A stretch of DNA of 64,000 nt from an uncultured Prevotellaceae bacterium (GTDB lineage: Bacteria; Bacteroidota; Bacteroidia; Bacteroidales; Bacteroidaceae): positions 1 through 64,000 of the forward strand of contig ONCG01000013.1 of the NCBI GenBank assembly GCA_900316285.1, given 5' to 3'. The notes beneath the pieces were generated by a model. The model made no database searches and was not told the origin of the DNA. It was given only the letters and a program-made list of their open reading frames with translations. Position numbers and translations under genes: made by a program. This document shows positions 54,598 through 62,737 of the stretch, one piece after another (position 1 is the first letter of the stretch; every line of letters starts with the position of its first letter).

Positions 54598-55167
54598 ATG
54601 GAGAAACAAAAATCACTCAATGACCCATGCAAGCAATACAGAAAAACGCCTCGCGCCAAATGGGCCGATTACAATGAAGGCGACTACTTCATCACCGTAT
54701 GCACTAAAAGCAAAACTCACTTCTTTGGGGAAATCCATGATGGTGAAATGCATCCGTCGAGCATTGGACAAGTCCTCTCAGAAGAACTCTCAGATTCTGA
54801 AAGACATCATCCTGGCATCAAGGTACTTTCCTTTGTCGTGATGCCCAACCATTTCCATGCATTAGTAAGAATTGAGAACTGCGAAGCCGCACGCCGAGTG
54901 CTCAGTTGCGACGAAAGAGTTTTCTTAAGTGTAGGGACGCGGCGTGCCGCGTTATCGCATAACAGGACTCCCCTACTGTCCACCTTCATTGGAGGGCTGA
55001 AATCAGCCGTTACACGCTGGGCACATGCCAACAACATACCTTTTGCCTGGCAACCCCGCTACCATGATCATATCATCAGAGGAGAAAAAGACTGGAATAA
55101 CATAGCAGACTACATAGAGAACAATGTTACACTCTGGTCTTTCGATTGCTACAATGAAAAGATGTAG
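54598..55167 (+). CDS. REP-associated tyrosine transposase (RAYT)
   Basis: This encodes 189 residues of the IS200/IS605-like Y1 family. The HUH motif is His85-x-His87 (VMPNHFHALV); the C-terminal helix is YHDHIIRGEKDWNNIADYIENN. RAYTs cut single-stranded REP hairpins. Here REPs flank both sides, one REP (54931-54954) lies inside the frame and encodes VGTRRAAL, and the stop codon TAG belongs to another REP starting at 55161. The insert lengthens the loop between the HUH motif and the Tyr helix, and may be tolerated or harmful. Frame is otherwise intact. Confidence 0.92.
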   Translation: MEKQKSLNDPCKQYRKTPRAKWADYNEGDYFITVCTKSKTHFFGEIHDGEMHPSSIGQVLSEELSDSERHHPGIKVLSFVVMPNHFHALVRIENCEAARRVLSCDERVFLSVGTRRAALSHNRTPLLSTFIGGLKSAVTRWAHANNIPFAWQPRYHDHIIRGEKDWNNIADYIENNVTLWSFDCYNEKM

Positions 55168-55233
55168 GGATGTGCCGTGTTATTGGGTTGAGTATCCCTA
55201 CTCCAGTAACGCGGCACGCCGCGTCCCTACATG
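55161..55233. repeat. Two REP copies downstream of the RAYT gene
   Basis: A degenerate direct copy (GATGTAGGGATGTGCCGTGT, 55161-55186) and an inverted copy (AGTAACGCGGCACGCCGCGT.., 55205-55233) form a BIME-like pair across the end of the transposase gene. Confidence 0.85.
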
Positions 55234-55239
55234 CATAAA

Positions 55240-55602
55240 CTACTCGTAGAGCTGGAACATGCGCTCCATCATCTGCCACTTCTCGTCGCTGGTGGCGGTG
55301 GGATCGCAGTTTTGGAAGCAGGCCATATACTCCTCCCACTCCTGCTGGCGCGGCAGCGTGGCAAGACGTGCCATCGCCGAATCCCAGTCGAAGTCGAGCG
55401 GTGTTTCAACGATCATCACCAGACGGGTGCCCAGGATGTAGATATCCATTTCCAGAATGCCCACCTCGCGAATGCCGGCTTGAATCTCAGGCCAGGCTTC
55501 GCCACGGCTGTGACGTTTGCGATACTCGGCTATCAGCGCCGGTTCATCCTTCAGGTCCATCGTCTGCACATAGCGCTTCACGGGCACCTGGTATTGTTTC
55601 AT
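55240..55602 (-). CDS. rhaM: L-rhamnose mutarotase
   Basis: The start is at 55602 (MKQYQVPVKRYVQTMDL); the longer frame to 55653 enters repeat DNA. The protein has about 120 residues and a dimeric ferredoxin-like fold: DEPALIAEYRKRHSRGEAWPEIQAGIREVGILEMDIYILGTRLVMIVET. This is the DUF718/RhaM family that interconverts anomers of rhamnose (some act on fucose). A TATATTTGC -7 box lies at 55789-55781 on the minus strand. No rhamnose isomerase is in the window. Confidence 0.9.
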   Translation of the reverse strand: MKQYQVPVKRYVQTMDLKDEPALIAEYRKRHSRGEAWPEIQAGIREVGILEMDIYILGTRLVMIVETPLDFDWDSAMARLATLPRQQEWEEYMACFQNCDPTATSDEKWQMMERMFQLYE

Positions 55603-55619
55603 TACGTTTCCTTCGGTCA

Positions 55620-55780
55620 TAATCATTGTCGCTTCGCGACGTTTAAGGTTCAAAGTTTAATGCCCTTCGGGCGTTGAAAGTTCAAGTGTCGCTGTCGCGA
55701 CGTTCAAAGGTTCAATGCGCCGGCGCAGATCAATTGTCGCTGGCGCGACGTTCAAAGTTCAACGTACAATTGTTGCGACT
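55620..55780. repeat. Hairpin repeat block upstream of rhaM
   Basis: Three copies of TTGTCGC-x-GCGACGTT (GTCGCTTCGCGAC, GTCGCTGTCGCGAC, GTCGCTGGCGCGAC) alternate with GTTCAAAGTTCAA stretches and other dyads (CCCTTCGGG, TGCGCCGGCGCA). Spacing is about 55 bases. It lies in the rhaM leader. Confidence 0.75.
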
Positions 55781-55935
55781 GCAAATATAATCATTTTTTC
55801 TCATTTCCACTCCACTTTCCTTGCTTTTCTTCGAGTTTTTTTAAGAGTATCGACGTCAGGATAAAACGGTGAGGATGAGGACTGTCTGTGAGTGGACAAA
55901 AAAACAAATGACAACTGAAGTTGCAAAGGGCGTTA

Positions 55936-55968
55936 TTTGGTGATTGCAGGAATTTTTCGTATCTTTGC
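55936..55968 (+). promoter_or_regulatory. Promoter of the Sel1-repeat gene
   Basis: TTTG (55936-55939) and TATCTTTGC (55960-55968) are 20 bases apart; the leader is about 18 bases to the ATG at 55993, with GAAAGGA as ribosome site. Confidence 0.75.
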
Positions 55969-55992
55969 AGTCAGAATAAAGAAAGGACAAGC

Positions 55993-56637
55993 ATGCCGAA
56001 AGAAAGGAACAAGGCAGATGCCTACCGCGAAAAAGCTTATGAGGGCGACACCCGGGCGATGAACAACCTGGGGGTGTGCTACGAGCGCGGCACGGGCGTG
56101 AAGGTTGACCTGGAGATTGCCTTCCAGTGGTATATGAAGGCAGCAGAACTGGGCGACGTCTACGGTTGCTTCAACGTCGGCGAGTGCTACTATCACGGCA
56201 AGGGCGTGGAGGCGGATGCCGAGCGGGCTTTCCAATGGTATATGAAGGCGGCTGAGATGGGCGACATGCAGTCGCAAGTAAATGTTGCCAATGCCTACTA
56301 TCTGGGAAACGGCGTGGAGACCGACCACCACCGGGCATTCCTTTGGTATCGCGAGGCAGCCTTCCAGGGTCATATCCTCAGCCAGAAGAACGTGGGCGCT
56401 GCCTATTGGAACGGCGACGGCGTGGAGAAGAACCTGCAGGAGTGCGTGTTCTGGTATGAGCTAGCGGCCAATGGCGGCGATGCACAGGCACAGTTCGCCA
56501 CCGGTTGGTTCCTTATGACAGGCACGGGCGTGCCGAAGGACGAGCGCAAGGGCCTTCGTTGGATCCATAAGTCAACCTTCCAAGGCTATCAGCCCGCCAT
56601 CGACTATTGCAAGGAACATGGCCTGAGTTGGTACTAA
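55993..56637 (+). CDS. Sel1-repeat protein
   Basis: The start is at 55993 (MPKERNKADAYREKAYEGD); the frame to 55921 overlaps the promoter. It encodes 214 residues with five Sel1-like (SLR) helical repeats of 36 residues (AMNNLGVCYERGTGVKVDLEIAFQWYMKAAELGD and so on), the first four nearly regular. No signal peptide. Such repeats mediate protein contacts; no partner is evident. Confidence 0.9.
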   Translation: MPKERNKADAYREKAYEGDTRAMNNLGVCYERGTGVKVDLEIAFQWYMKAAELGDVYGCFNVGECYYHGKGVEADAERAFQWYMKAAEMGDMQSQVNVANAYYLGNGVETDHHRAFLWYREAAFQGHILSQKNVGAAYWNGDGVEKNLQECVFWYELAANGGDAQAQFATGWFLMTGTGVPKDERKGLRWIHKSTFQGYQPAIDYCKEHGLSWY

Positions 56638-56813
56638 TCATCGACAGCCAAGCCATCAAAACAGCATCTTTCTTACCCTCCTTTCTTTATTTTTCTTTGA
56701 TTCTGACACGCACGACAACACCCCTGCAACTTCTGAATCATCAATCAGTTTTCCCTTCTCCTCTTTCTTTGCATCCCCAACGCAATGCCTCATGTCGGCA
56801 GAGCACGACTTTC

Positions 56814-57143
56814 GCGTGCCCAAATCATCGCTTTTGTGGTACTGGAACAATGCTTTCGTGATGCTGGAACAATGCTATCGTGACACAAGAAAAATACTCC
56901 CATTTAGTAAATTAAGTGATTTTATTCAGTAAATTAAGTTATTTTATGTTGCAAATTAAGTTAATTTACTGAACAAATTAAGTTAATTTACAGAACAAAT
57001 TAAGTTAATTTACTGAACGAACTCAATGCTCTAGGATAATAAAGGCATGCATCCAGCTACTCCAAAACATTGTTATAGCAACACAAAAGTTATCTTCCTG
57101 CAACATCAAACCATTGTTCCAGCAATATCAAAGCAATACTTGG
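56814..57143. repeat. 22-bp-period repeat array 3
   Basis: Fifteen consecutive 22-base units (56814, 56836, 56858, ... 57122). The centre (56902-57011) uses the AAATTAAGTTAATTT unit of array 1. The left outer units (GTGATGCTGGAACAATGCTATC) and right outer units (GCAACATCAAACCATTGTTCCA) are imperfect complements, so the array is roughly mirror-symmetric. Earlier DNA (56770-56813) may hold two more degenerate units. No gene lies in 56640-57401 apart from this and the REPs. Confidence 0.85.
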
Positions 57144-57217
57144 CCGCGACTGGTTCGCCGCTCCTCCACACCACTTTGCTAAGTATTTGGAAACTATATA
57201 GAATTTGTCCCCTGAAA

Positions 57218-57316
57218 ATGTAGGGACGCGACGTGTCGCGTAACTGGATTTAGCTTTCCCCTTCCAATCGTTCGGCTTTTCCCCTCCAAGAACGCGGCAC
57301 GCCGCGTCCCTACATG
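57218..57316. repeat. Inverted REP pair
   Basis: ATGTAGGGACGCGACGTGTC.. (57218-57247) faces AACGCGGCACGCCGCGTCCC.. (57291-57316), the same REP family as around the RAYT gene 2.6 kb away, here without a transposase. Confidence 0.85.
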
Positions 57317-57401
57317 TGAGGGCCAATAAATATTATTTTCACTCTTCCCATGCCAGTTTTCCTGCTTTTCAGCGTTATATATAAAGAAAAAAAACAAAAA
57401 A

Positions 57402-59138
57402 TTGAGAACCGCCATGCAGTCTTTTCCGTCGCAACAGGACTCTATCAATGGAGACCTTTTGTCCACGATGGAAATACAACAGCTCATCAGACAATGCCAG
57501 CAAGGCGACGCCGAGGCTCTTGGCGCGCTCTATCAGACATACGCCCAGCGCATGCGAGGCGTGTGCCGGCGCTACATCAGCGACGAACAGGCTGTTGACG
57601 ACGTGTTGCACGATGCCTTCGTCATCATCTTCACCTCGTTCGACCGGCTGCGCGACCCACAAAAAGCAGAGGCTTGGATGCTGGCCATCGTGAGGAATGT
57701 GGCATCAAAATACAAAGCCCATCTCGCCACTCTTTCGAGCGTTCCCATTGAAGAAGCCGATGTGCAAAGCGACACATCGTCGGAGCCGCAAGACGTCAGG
57801 GGCATTCCGTTGGAAGACGTCATGCAGATGGTCGACCGCCTTCCGGAAGGCTATGGACGTGTGTTCCGCCTGTCGGTCTTCGAAGGCATGTCGCACAAGG
57901 AGATTGCTTCCCTGCTGGGCATCGAGCCTCACTCCTCGTCGTCGCAGCTGGCAAGAGCGAAGAAGATGCTGCGTGCCATGATGAAGCGCTATTGGGCTAT
58001 GCTGTTGCTACTGTTGATTCCCACGGCTATGCTATTGCTCAAGAAAGAAAAACAGATTGAAAAGCCTGTCGTTGTCGAGCAGAAAAAAAGACAGAAACCG
58101 ACCGAACAAATCAAAGCGAAACCAGCCCAAACACCGGCCATCGAACCGACGTCCACCGGCAAACAATATGTGCCTGCAGTCGTCACGCTCGTTCCCGACT
58201 TCATAGCAGAGACTCCTGAAGTGCTACAACCTGCCGACACGCTGCAACCCATCATTCCAATGGATGAGCCCGCAGACAGCGCAAGCAATCGTCCGAACGA
58301 CGAACAGCCCGTAAAAGACTCTCGTCCGCTACCTTCCATCGACGACGTTCTCCCCCACCAACTCGCAAGTGCCGACGCCCACCGCTGGTCAGCTGAGCTG
58401 TCCTATGCCTATGCCAATGGCGAGCGAAACCGCTTGAACGAGCCATTCGTCTATACGCCGGCACAAGATATATCCAGCGAGCAACCAACCTTAGCACCCA
58501 TCGACAACTGGAGCGACTATGCCTCCTACCTGGCCAATCACCCCGATGAAGGTTCGCCTGCCGCACGTGCCGCGATGATTAAGATTGCCTTGAACAATGC
58601 CGACCAGCCCGGCGAGGACAAGATTGTTCGTTCCAGCCACCACTATCAGCCGGCCACCTGGTCGCTGGCCGTGCGCTACATGCTCGACAAGCGGTGGGCT
58701 GTGGAGACGGGGCTCAACTTCAGCCGCCTGACTTCCGATGCTGAGATGGGCACGAATGGCAACACCATCAGCGAGCGACAGCGCATCCAATACATCGGAT
58801 TGCCGATGAAGGGAATCTATCAGATCTTCGCAGGCTCCTGTTGGAGCATCTATGGCAGCGCAGGTCTCACGATAGAAATGCCCGTAAGTAGCAAGGTCAG
58901 CTCGCAATACTTTGTCAACGGACAATTGGATGCTACCGACCAGACGAGTCTGCATGCGCCTTGGCAGTTGTCAACTTCCGTCGGTCTGGGCTTGCAATAT
59001 CACCTGACGCCCAGCATTGGCCTCTTCGCCGAGCCCAGCTTGCAATACTTCCTGCCAACGGGTAGCAGCATCGAGACCTACCGCACCGAGCATCCGCTGT
59101 TGTTCTCCTTGCCTGTGGGCATCCGCTTCACGTGGTAA
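57402..59138 (+). CDS. ECF sigma factor fused to a membrane helix and outer-membrane beta-barrel
   Basis: This encodes 578 residues. Residues 38-105 are sigma region 2 (LGALYQTYAQRMRGVCRRYISDEQAVDDVLHDAFVIIF), 138-195 region 4 (LPEGYGRVFRLSVFEGMSHKEIASLLGI.., SQLARAKKMLRAMM), 198-213 a membrane helix (WAMLLLLLIPTAMLLL), 214-340 a Pro/Lys/Glu-rich periplasmic linker, and about 390-578 a porin-like barrel (SWSLAVRYML-type strands: TWSLAVRYMLDKRWAVETGLNFSR.. PVGIRFTW with terminal aromatic). The frame is unbroken. It could span cytoplasm, inner membrane and outer membrane in one chain. Possible starts are 57402, 57414 or 57468. No anti-sigma gene is adjacent. Confidence 0.85.
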   Translation: MRTAMQSFPSQQDSINGDLLSTMEIQQLIRQCQQGDAEALGALYQTYAQRMRGVCRRYISDEQAVDDVLHDAFVIIFTSFDRLRDPQKAEAWMLAIVRNVASKYKAHLATLSSVPIEEADVQSDTSSEPQDVRGIPLEDVMQMVDRLPEGYGRVFRLSVFEGMSHKEIASLLGIEPHSSSSQLARAKKMLRAMMKRYWAMLLLLLIPTAMLLLKKEKQIEKPVVVEQKKRQKPTEQIKAKPAQTPAIEPTSTGKQYVPAVVTLVPDFIAETPEVLQPADTLQPIIPMDEPADSASNRPNDEQPVKDSRPLPSIDDVLPHQLASADAHRWSAELSYAYANGERNRLNEPFVYTPAQDISSEQPTLAPIDNWSDYASYLANHPDEGSPAARAAMIKIALNNADQPGEDKIVRSSHHYQPATWSLAVRYMLDKRWAVETGLNFSRLTSDAEMGTNGNTISERQRIQYIGLPMKGIYQIFAGSCWSIYGSAGLTIEMPVSSKVSSQYFVNGQLDATDQTSLHAPWQLSTSVGLGLQYHLTPSIGLFAEPSLQYFLPTGSSIETYRTEHPLLFSLPVGIRFTW

Positions 59139-59223
59139 AGAGTTTTTCTGCCCTGTCGATGCAGTCATCAGTTGCAGTTTTGGACTATAGAGATAGAAAT
59201 TCAAAACTGCAACTATTCTATTC

Positions 59224-60276
59224 ATGATGTATCGCATTCAAGACTATGCCTTCAACGGCCTGCTCTACGTGAACAACCTGCTACGCCCACACCACAAACG
59301 GCTTTCGCAACTCATGATCTACGCTACTACGCGCTGCCAGTCGCGTTGCAAACACTGTAACATCTGGCAAAAACCCGTGGAGCATCTCTCGCTTGCCGAC
59401 GTCCAACGCATCGTCGCAAGTCGCTGTGTCACACGTCGCACCACCATCGGCCTGGAGGGAGGCGAGTTCATCCTGCATCCCGAGGCCGATGAAATCATGG
59501 CGTGGCTGCAAGAACACCACCCGAACTTCACTTTGCTTTCTAATTGTCTTGCTCCCCGTCGGGTGATAGAGGCCGTTCGCCGCTACAAGCCGCGCCACCT
59601 TTACCTCTCACTCGACGGCGGGCGCGAGACCTATCGCTACATGCGAGGCTGCGACGGCTACGACCGTGTCATTCAAGTCGTTGAAACGCTGAAGGACGAG
59701 GTGCCGCTCTCGCTCATGTTCTGCCTGTCGCCGTGGAACAATTTCGACGACATGCGGCTGGTCGTCGACATTGCCTTGAAATACCAAATCGATGTGCGCA
59801 TCGGCATCTATGGCACAATGGCATTCTTCGACACGACGAGCGAACTACTGGCCGCCAACGATTTCATCAAGCAAATCCCACAGAACATTCACCAGACGCA
59901 AGAAAACTACGACTATCTGGCACTCTACGAGCAATGGCGGGGCGGCCATCTGCGGCTGCGATGCCAAAGCATCTTGAGCAGTCTCGTCATCCACAGTAAC
60001 GGCAATGTGCCGCTCTGCCAGAATCTTGACGTGGTGTTGGGCAACATCCACGAGCAGTCGCTCGACGACATTTTCAACGGACAGTCCGCCTGCCAGACGC
60101 AATGCCGTTACTCTCACGACTGCAACGGCTGCTGGATTAACTTCCACCGCAAATACGACATCATTCTTGTGCGCAATCTGGAACGCTTGTTGCCACGTTG
60201 GCTCATCAAGCGCTTCTATGGAGCTTACCAATGGACGTCCGATCCAAAGCAAAACTATTCATCCCTGTTCAAATGA
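59224..60276 (+). CDS. Radical SAM enzyme (with SPASM-like Cys tail)
   Basis: This encodes 350 residues (an ATG one codon later is also possible). The cluster motif CxxxCxxC is CQSRCKHC, followed by IGLEGGEF, LLSNCLA and YLSLDGG. The C-terminal Cys set (LVIHSNGNVPLCQN.., CQTQCRYSHDCNGCW) matches SPASM-type auxiliary cluster binding. It overlaps the following oxidoreductase gene by ATGA. Substrate unknown; there is no small precursor peptide gene in the 85 bases before it that I can support. Confidence 0.88.
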   Translation: MMYRIQDYAFNGLLYVNNLLRPHHKRLSQLMIYATTRCQSRCKHCNIWQKPVEHLSLADVQRIVASRCVTRRTTIGLEGGEFILHPEADEIMAWLQEHHPNFTLLSNCLAPRRVIEAVRRYKPRHLYLSLDGGRETYRYMRGCDGYDRVIQVVETLKDEVPLSLMFCLSPWNNFDDMRLVVDIALKYQIDVRIGIYGTMAFFDTTSELLAANDFIKQIPQNIHQTQENYDYLALYEQWRGGHLRLRCQSILSSLVIHSNGNVPLCQNLDVVLGNIHEQSLDDIFNGQSACQTQCRYSHDCNGCWINFHRKYDIILVRNLERLLPRWLIKRFYGAYQWTSDPKQNYSSLFK

Positions 60277-61313
60277 TTCATCACCTCATCGACCGCTATA
60301 AACGCCTGCGCACGGAACACTTCCTGCGCCGTTCATTCCCTGGTTCTTATGCCTTTGTGGGTATGGGCCAGCACTCGCTGACGAACCTCTACCCCATTCT
60401 GCAATACCTGGGTGTACGGCTGAAGTACATCTGCGTCACGTCCGAACTTAAGGCACAACTCATCCAACAGCGCTTTCCGCAGACGCAGGCTTGCACCTCG
60501 CTTACCGAGATTCTTGCCGATGAATCGGTGCGCGGAGTCTTTGTGGCCGCTTCGCCCGCGGCACATTATTCCATCGCCTGGCAGGTGCTTCAGAGCGGCA
60601 AGTCGCTTTTCATCGAGAAACCACCCTGCCAAACGCTGGAAGAACTGGAAGATCTCATCTCCCAGCAACACCTGCATCACTCGCCCGTTGTGGTGGTTGG
60701 ACTGCAGAAACGCTACGCTCCTGCCGTGCTGATGCTACACCGTCGCTTGCAACACGAGCACATCATCAGCTACGACCTGCACCACCGCTTCGGCGCATAT
60801 CCTGAAGGCAATGCGCTGACCGACCTATTCATCCATTCGCTCGACCTCGCCATCTATTTGTTCGGTCCTGCCGAACTGATTGCCAAGGCACCCCTGCCCG
60901 GAGACTCTTTCATTCTGATGCTGCGCCATCAGCACATCGTTGGCACACTTGAACTCTCCACTTCCTACTCATGGAGCCAAGCCGACGAGTCGCTTGTCAT
61001 CAACACGCTCTCAGGCATCTATCAGCTTGCAAACTCGGAAGAACTCACCCACGCCCCGAAGTCCCCAACCATCCTCGGCATTCCCATCGAGAAGATTCGC
61101 CGCCGCCCACTCACCACCACAACGCTTGCCGCCAGCAACCGTTGCGTCCCCACAGCTACCAACAACCCCCTCTTCACCCAAGGCTACTACGCCGAACTCC
61201 TCCACTTCCTGCAAGCCACTCTGGCAGCCCTCCCCCACGCATCCCCCACCTCTCTCGAAAGCCTTCGCGACACCTACCGCCTCATCGGGCAATTACAGAA
61301 AGAAAGCAAATGA
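60273..61313 (+). CDS. Gfo/Idh/MocA family oxidoreductase, partner of the radical SAM enzyme
   Basis: The start is at 60273 (MIHHLIDRYKRLRTE), overlapping the preceding stop by 4 bases. It encodes 346 residues, cytosolic, with a Rossmann motif AFVGMGQHSLTN, catalytic EKPPCQTLEEL and LFIHSLDLAIYLFG. Unlike the two in the glycan cluster it has no Tat signal. Translation coupling to a radical SAM enzyme suggests the two steps act on one metabolite or peptide. Confidence 0.85.
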   Translation: MIHHLIDRYKRLRTEHFLRRSFPGSYAFVGMGQHSLTNLYPILQYLGVRLKYICVTSELKAQLIQQRFPQTQACTSLTEILADESVRGVFVAASPAAHYSIAWQVLQSGKSLFIEKPPCQTLEELEDLISQQHLHHSPVVVVGLQKRYAPAVLMLHRRLQHEHIISYDLHHRFGAYPEGNALTDLFIHSLDLAIYLFGPAELIAKAPLPGDSFILMLRHQHIVGTLELSTSYSWSQADESLVINTLSGIYQLANSEELTHAPKSPTILGIPIEKIRRRPLTTTTLAASNRCVPTATNNPLFTQGYYAELLHFLQATLAALPHASPTSLESLRDTYRLIGQLQKESK

Positions 61314-61337
61314 CGTCAGAAAGTTCAATACAACATG

Positions 61338-61363
61338 AACCCCAAGCCTTTTGGCCTGGGGTT
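61338..61363. terminator. Hairpin between converging genes
   Basis: AACCCCAAGCC and GGCCTGGGGTT pair (one mismatch) over a TTTT loop between the stops of the oxidoreductase and fucP. No T-run on either side, so termination would be weak. Confidence 0.4.
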
Positions 61364-61396
61364 AAAGAATTGCTGGGATGACACGGGAAACTGCCT

Positions 61397-62710
61397 CTAT
61401 GCCAGGTGCTTGCTGCTGCGCCAGCCATACACCATGACGACGAGGAAGCAGATGAAGGGCAGGACGAATGAGGCATTCGTGGCGGGATAGCCACCCAGCA
61501 CAGTGCCTTGGTCGATGATCATCGCCTGCAGCGGGGGTAGCACGGAGCCACCGAGGATGGCCATGATGAGTCCTGCTGCTCCGAACTTGGCATCGTCGCC
61601 AAGACCGTCGAGGGCAATGCCATAGATGGTGGGGAACATGAGCGACATGCAACCGCTGACGCATACCAGACAATAGATGCCCATTCGATTCTGGAACACG
61701 ATGACACCCAAAGTAAACACCATTGCCAGTACGGCGAAGATGGCAAGCAACTTGGCCGGCTTCAGCCACTTCATGAGATAGGTGGCAATGAAGCGCGAGC
61801 AGATGAAGAACAGCATCGCAAAGATATTGAAGCGCTGCGACAGCACCTCAGCACTCTGCTCGTCCATGCCTTCCGCCATGAACACGCGCGTACCATACTG
61901 AATAATGAACGTCCAGCACATGATCTGTGCACCCACGTAGAAGAACTGGGCGATGACACCTTCGCGGTAGTACTTCAGCGAGAAGATGCGCTTCAGCGTT
62001 GGCAGGAAGTTGATATCGTGACTCTGGTCGCCGTTCTTGGGCATCTTGGAAAAATAGATGATGAGGAACATCACCACGATGACCAATCCAATGATGAGAT
62101 AGGGCGAGATGAGCACACTCAGGTCAGCGTTCTTCAACGCATCGAACTCTGCATCGCCCAGCGTGGCTCGTTCGTCGCTACTCATCGGATTGAGCTTGGC
62201 CTGTATGAAGTTCATCGCGACGAACATGCCAATGATAGAGCCGCAGGGGTTGAAGCATTGTGCCATGTTCAGTCGGCGAGTAGCAGTCTCCTCGGGACCC
62301 ATCGTAAGGATATAGGGATTGCAACTGGTTTCGAGGAACGACAATCCGCAGGTCATGATGAAATAGGCGATGAGGAAGCACCCATAGATGCCCACGGCCT
62401 TTGCCGGGAAGAACAGAAGTGCACCTGCGGCATAGAGTCCCAGTCCCATCAACACACCCGCCTTGTAGGAGAACTTGCGGATGAAGATGGCAGCGGGGAA
62501 TGCCATACAGAAATAACCGCCATAGAAAGCCACCTGCACCAAAGCGCCTTCCGTAACGCTCATACGGAAGATCTTCGAGAAGGCTTTCACCATGGGGTTT
62601 GTAATGTCGTTGGCAAATCCCCACAGAGCGAAGCAGAACGTAACGAGAATGAACGGGACGAGGAAACTCACGCCATCCTTGGTAATCAATGAAGTTTGTT
62701 GCTTTTCCAT
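61397..62710 (-). CDS. fucP: L-fucose:H+ symporter
   Basis: This encodes 437 residues of the FHS-type major facilitator family with 12 membrane helices. Signs: LVTFCFALWGFANDITNPMV (helix 1 with N and D), FYGGYFCMAFPAA, LSFLETSCNPYI (family NPY) and FNPCGSIIGM. It imports L-fucose with protons. It lies 27 bases after fucI in the same direction. Confidence 0.93.
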   Translation of the reverse strand: MEKQQTSLITKDGVSFLVPFILVTFCFALWGFANDITNPMVKAFSKIFRMSVTEGALVQVAFYGGYFCMAFPAAIFIRKFSYKAGVLMGLGLYAAGALLFFPAKAVGIYGCFLIAYFIMTCGLSFLETSCNPYILTMGPEETATRRLNMAQCFNPCGSIIGMFVAMNFIQAKLNPMSSDERATLGDAEFDALKNADLSVLISPYLIIGLVIVVMFLIIYFSKMPKNGDQSHDINFLPTLKRIFSLKYYREGVIAQFFYVGAQIMCWTFIIQYGTRVFMAEGMDEQSAEVLSQRFNIFAMLFFICSRFIATYLMKWLKPAKLLAIFAVLAMVFTLGVIVFQNRMGIYCLVCVSGCMSLMFPTIYGIALDGLGDDAKFGAAGLIMAILGGSVLPPLQAMIIDQGTVLGGYPATNASFVLPFICFLVVMVYGWRSSKHLA

Positions 62711-62737
62711 TATTTACTTTCAATTATCCATTTTCAA

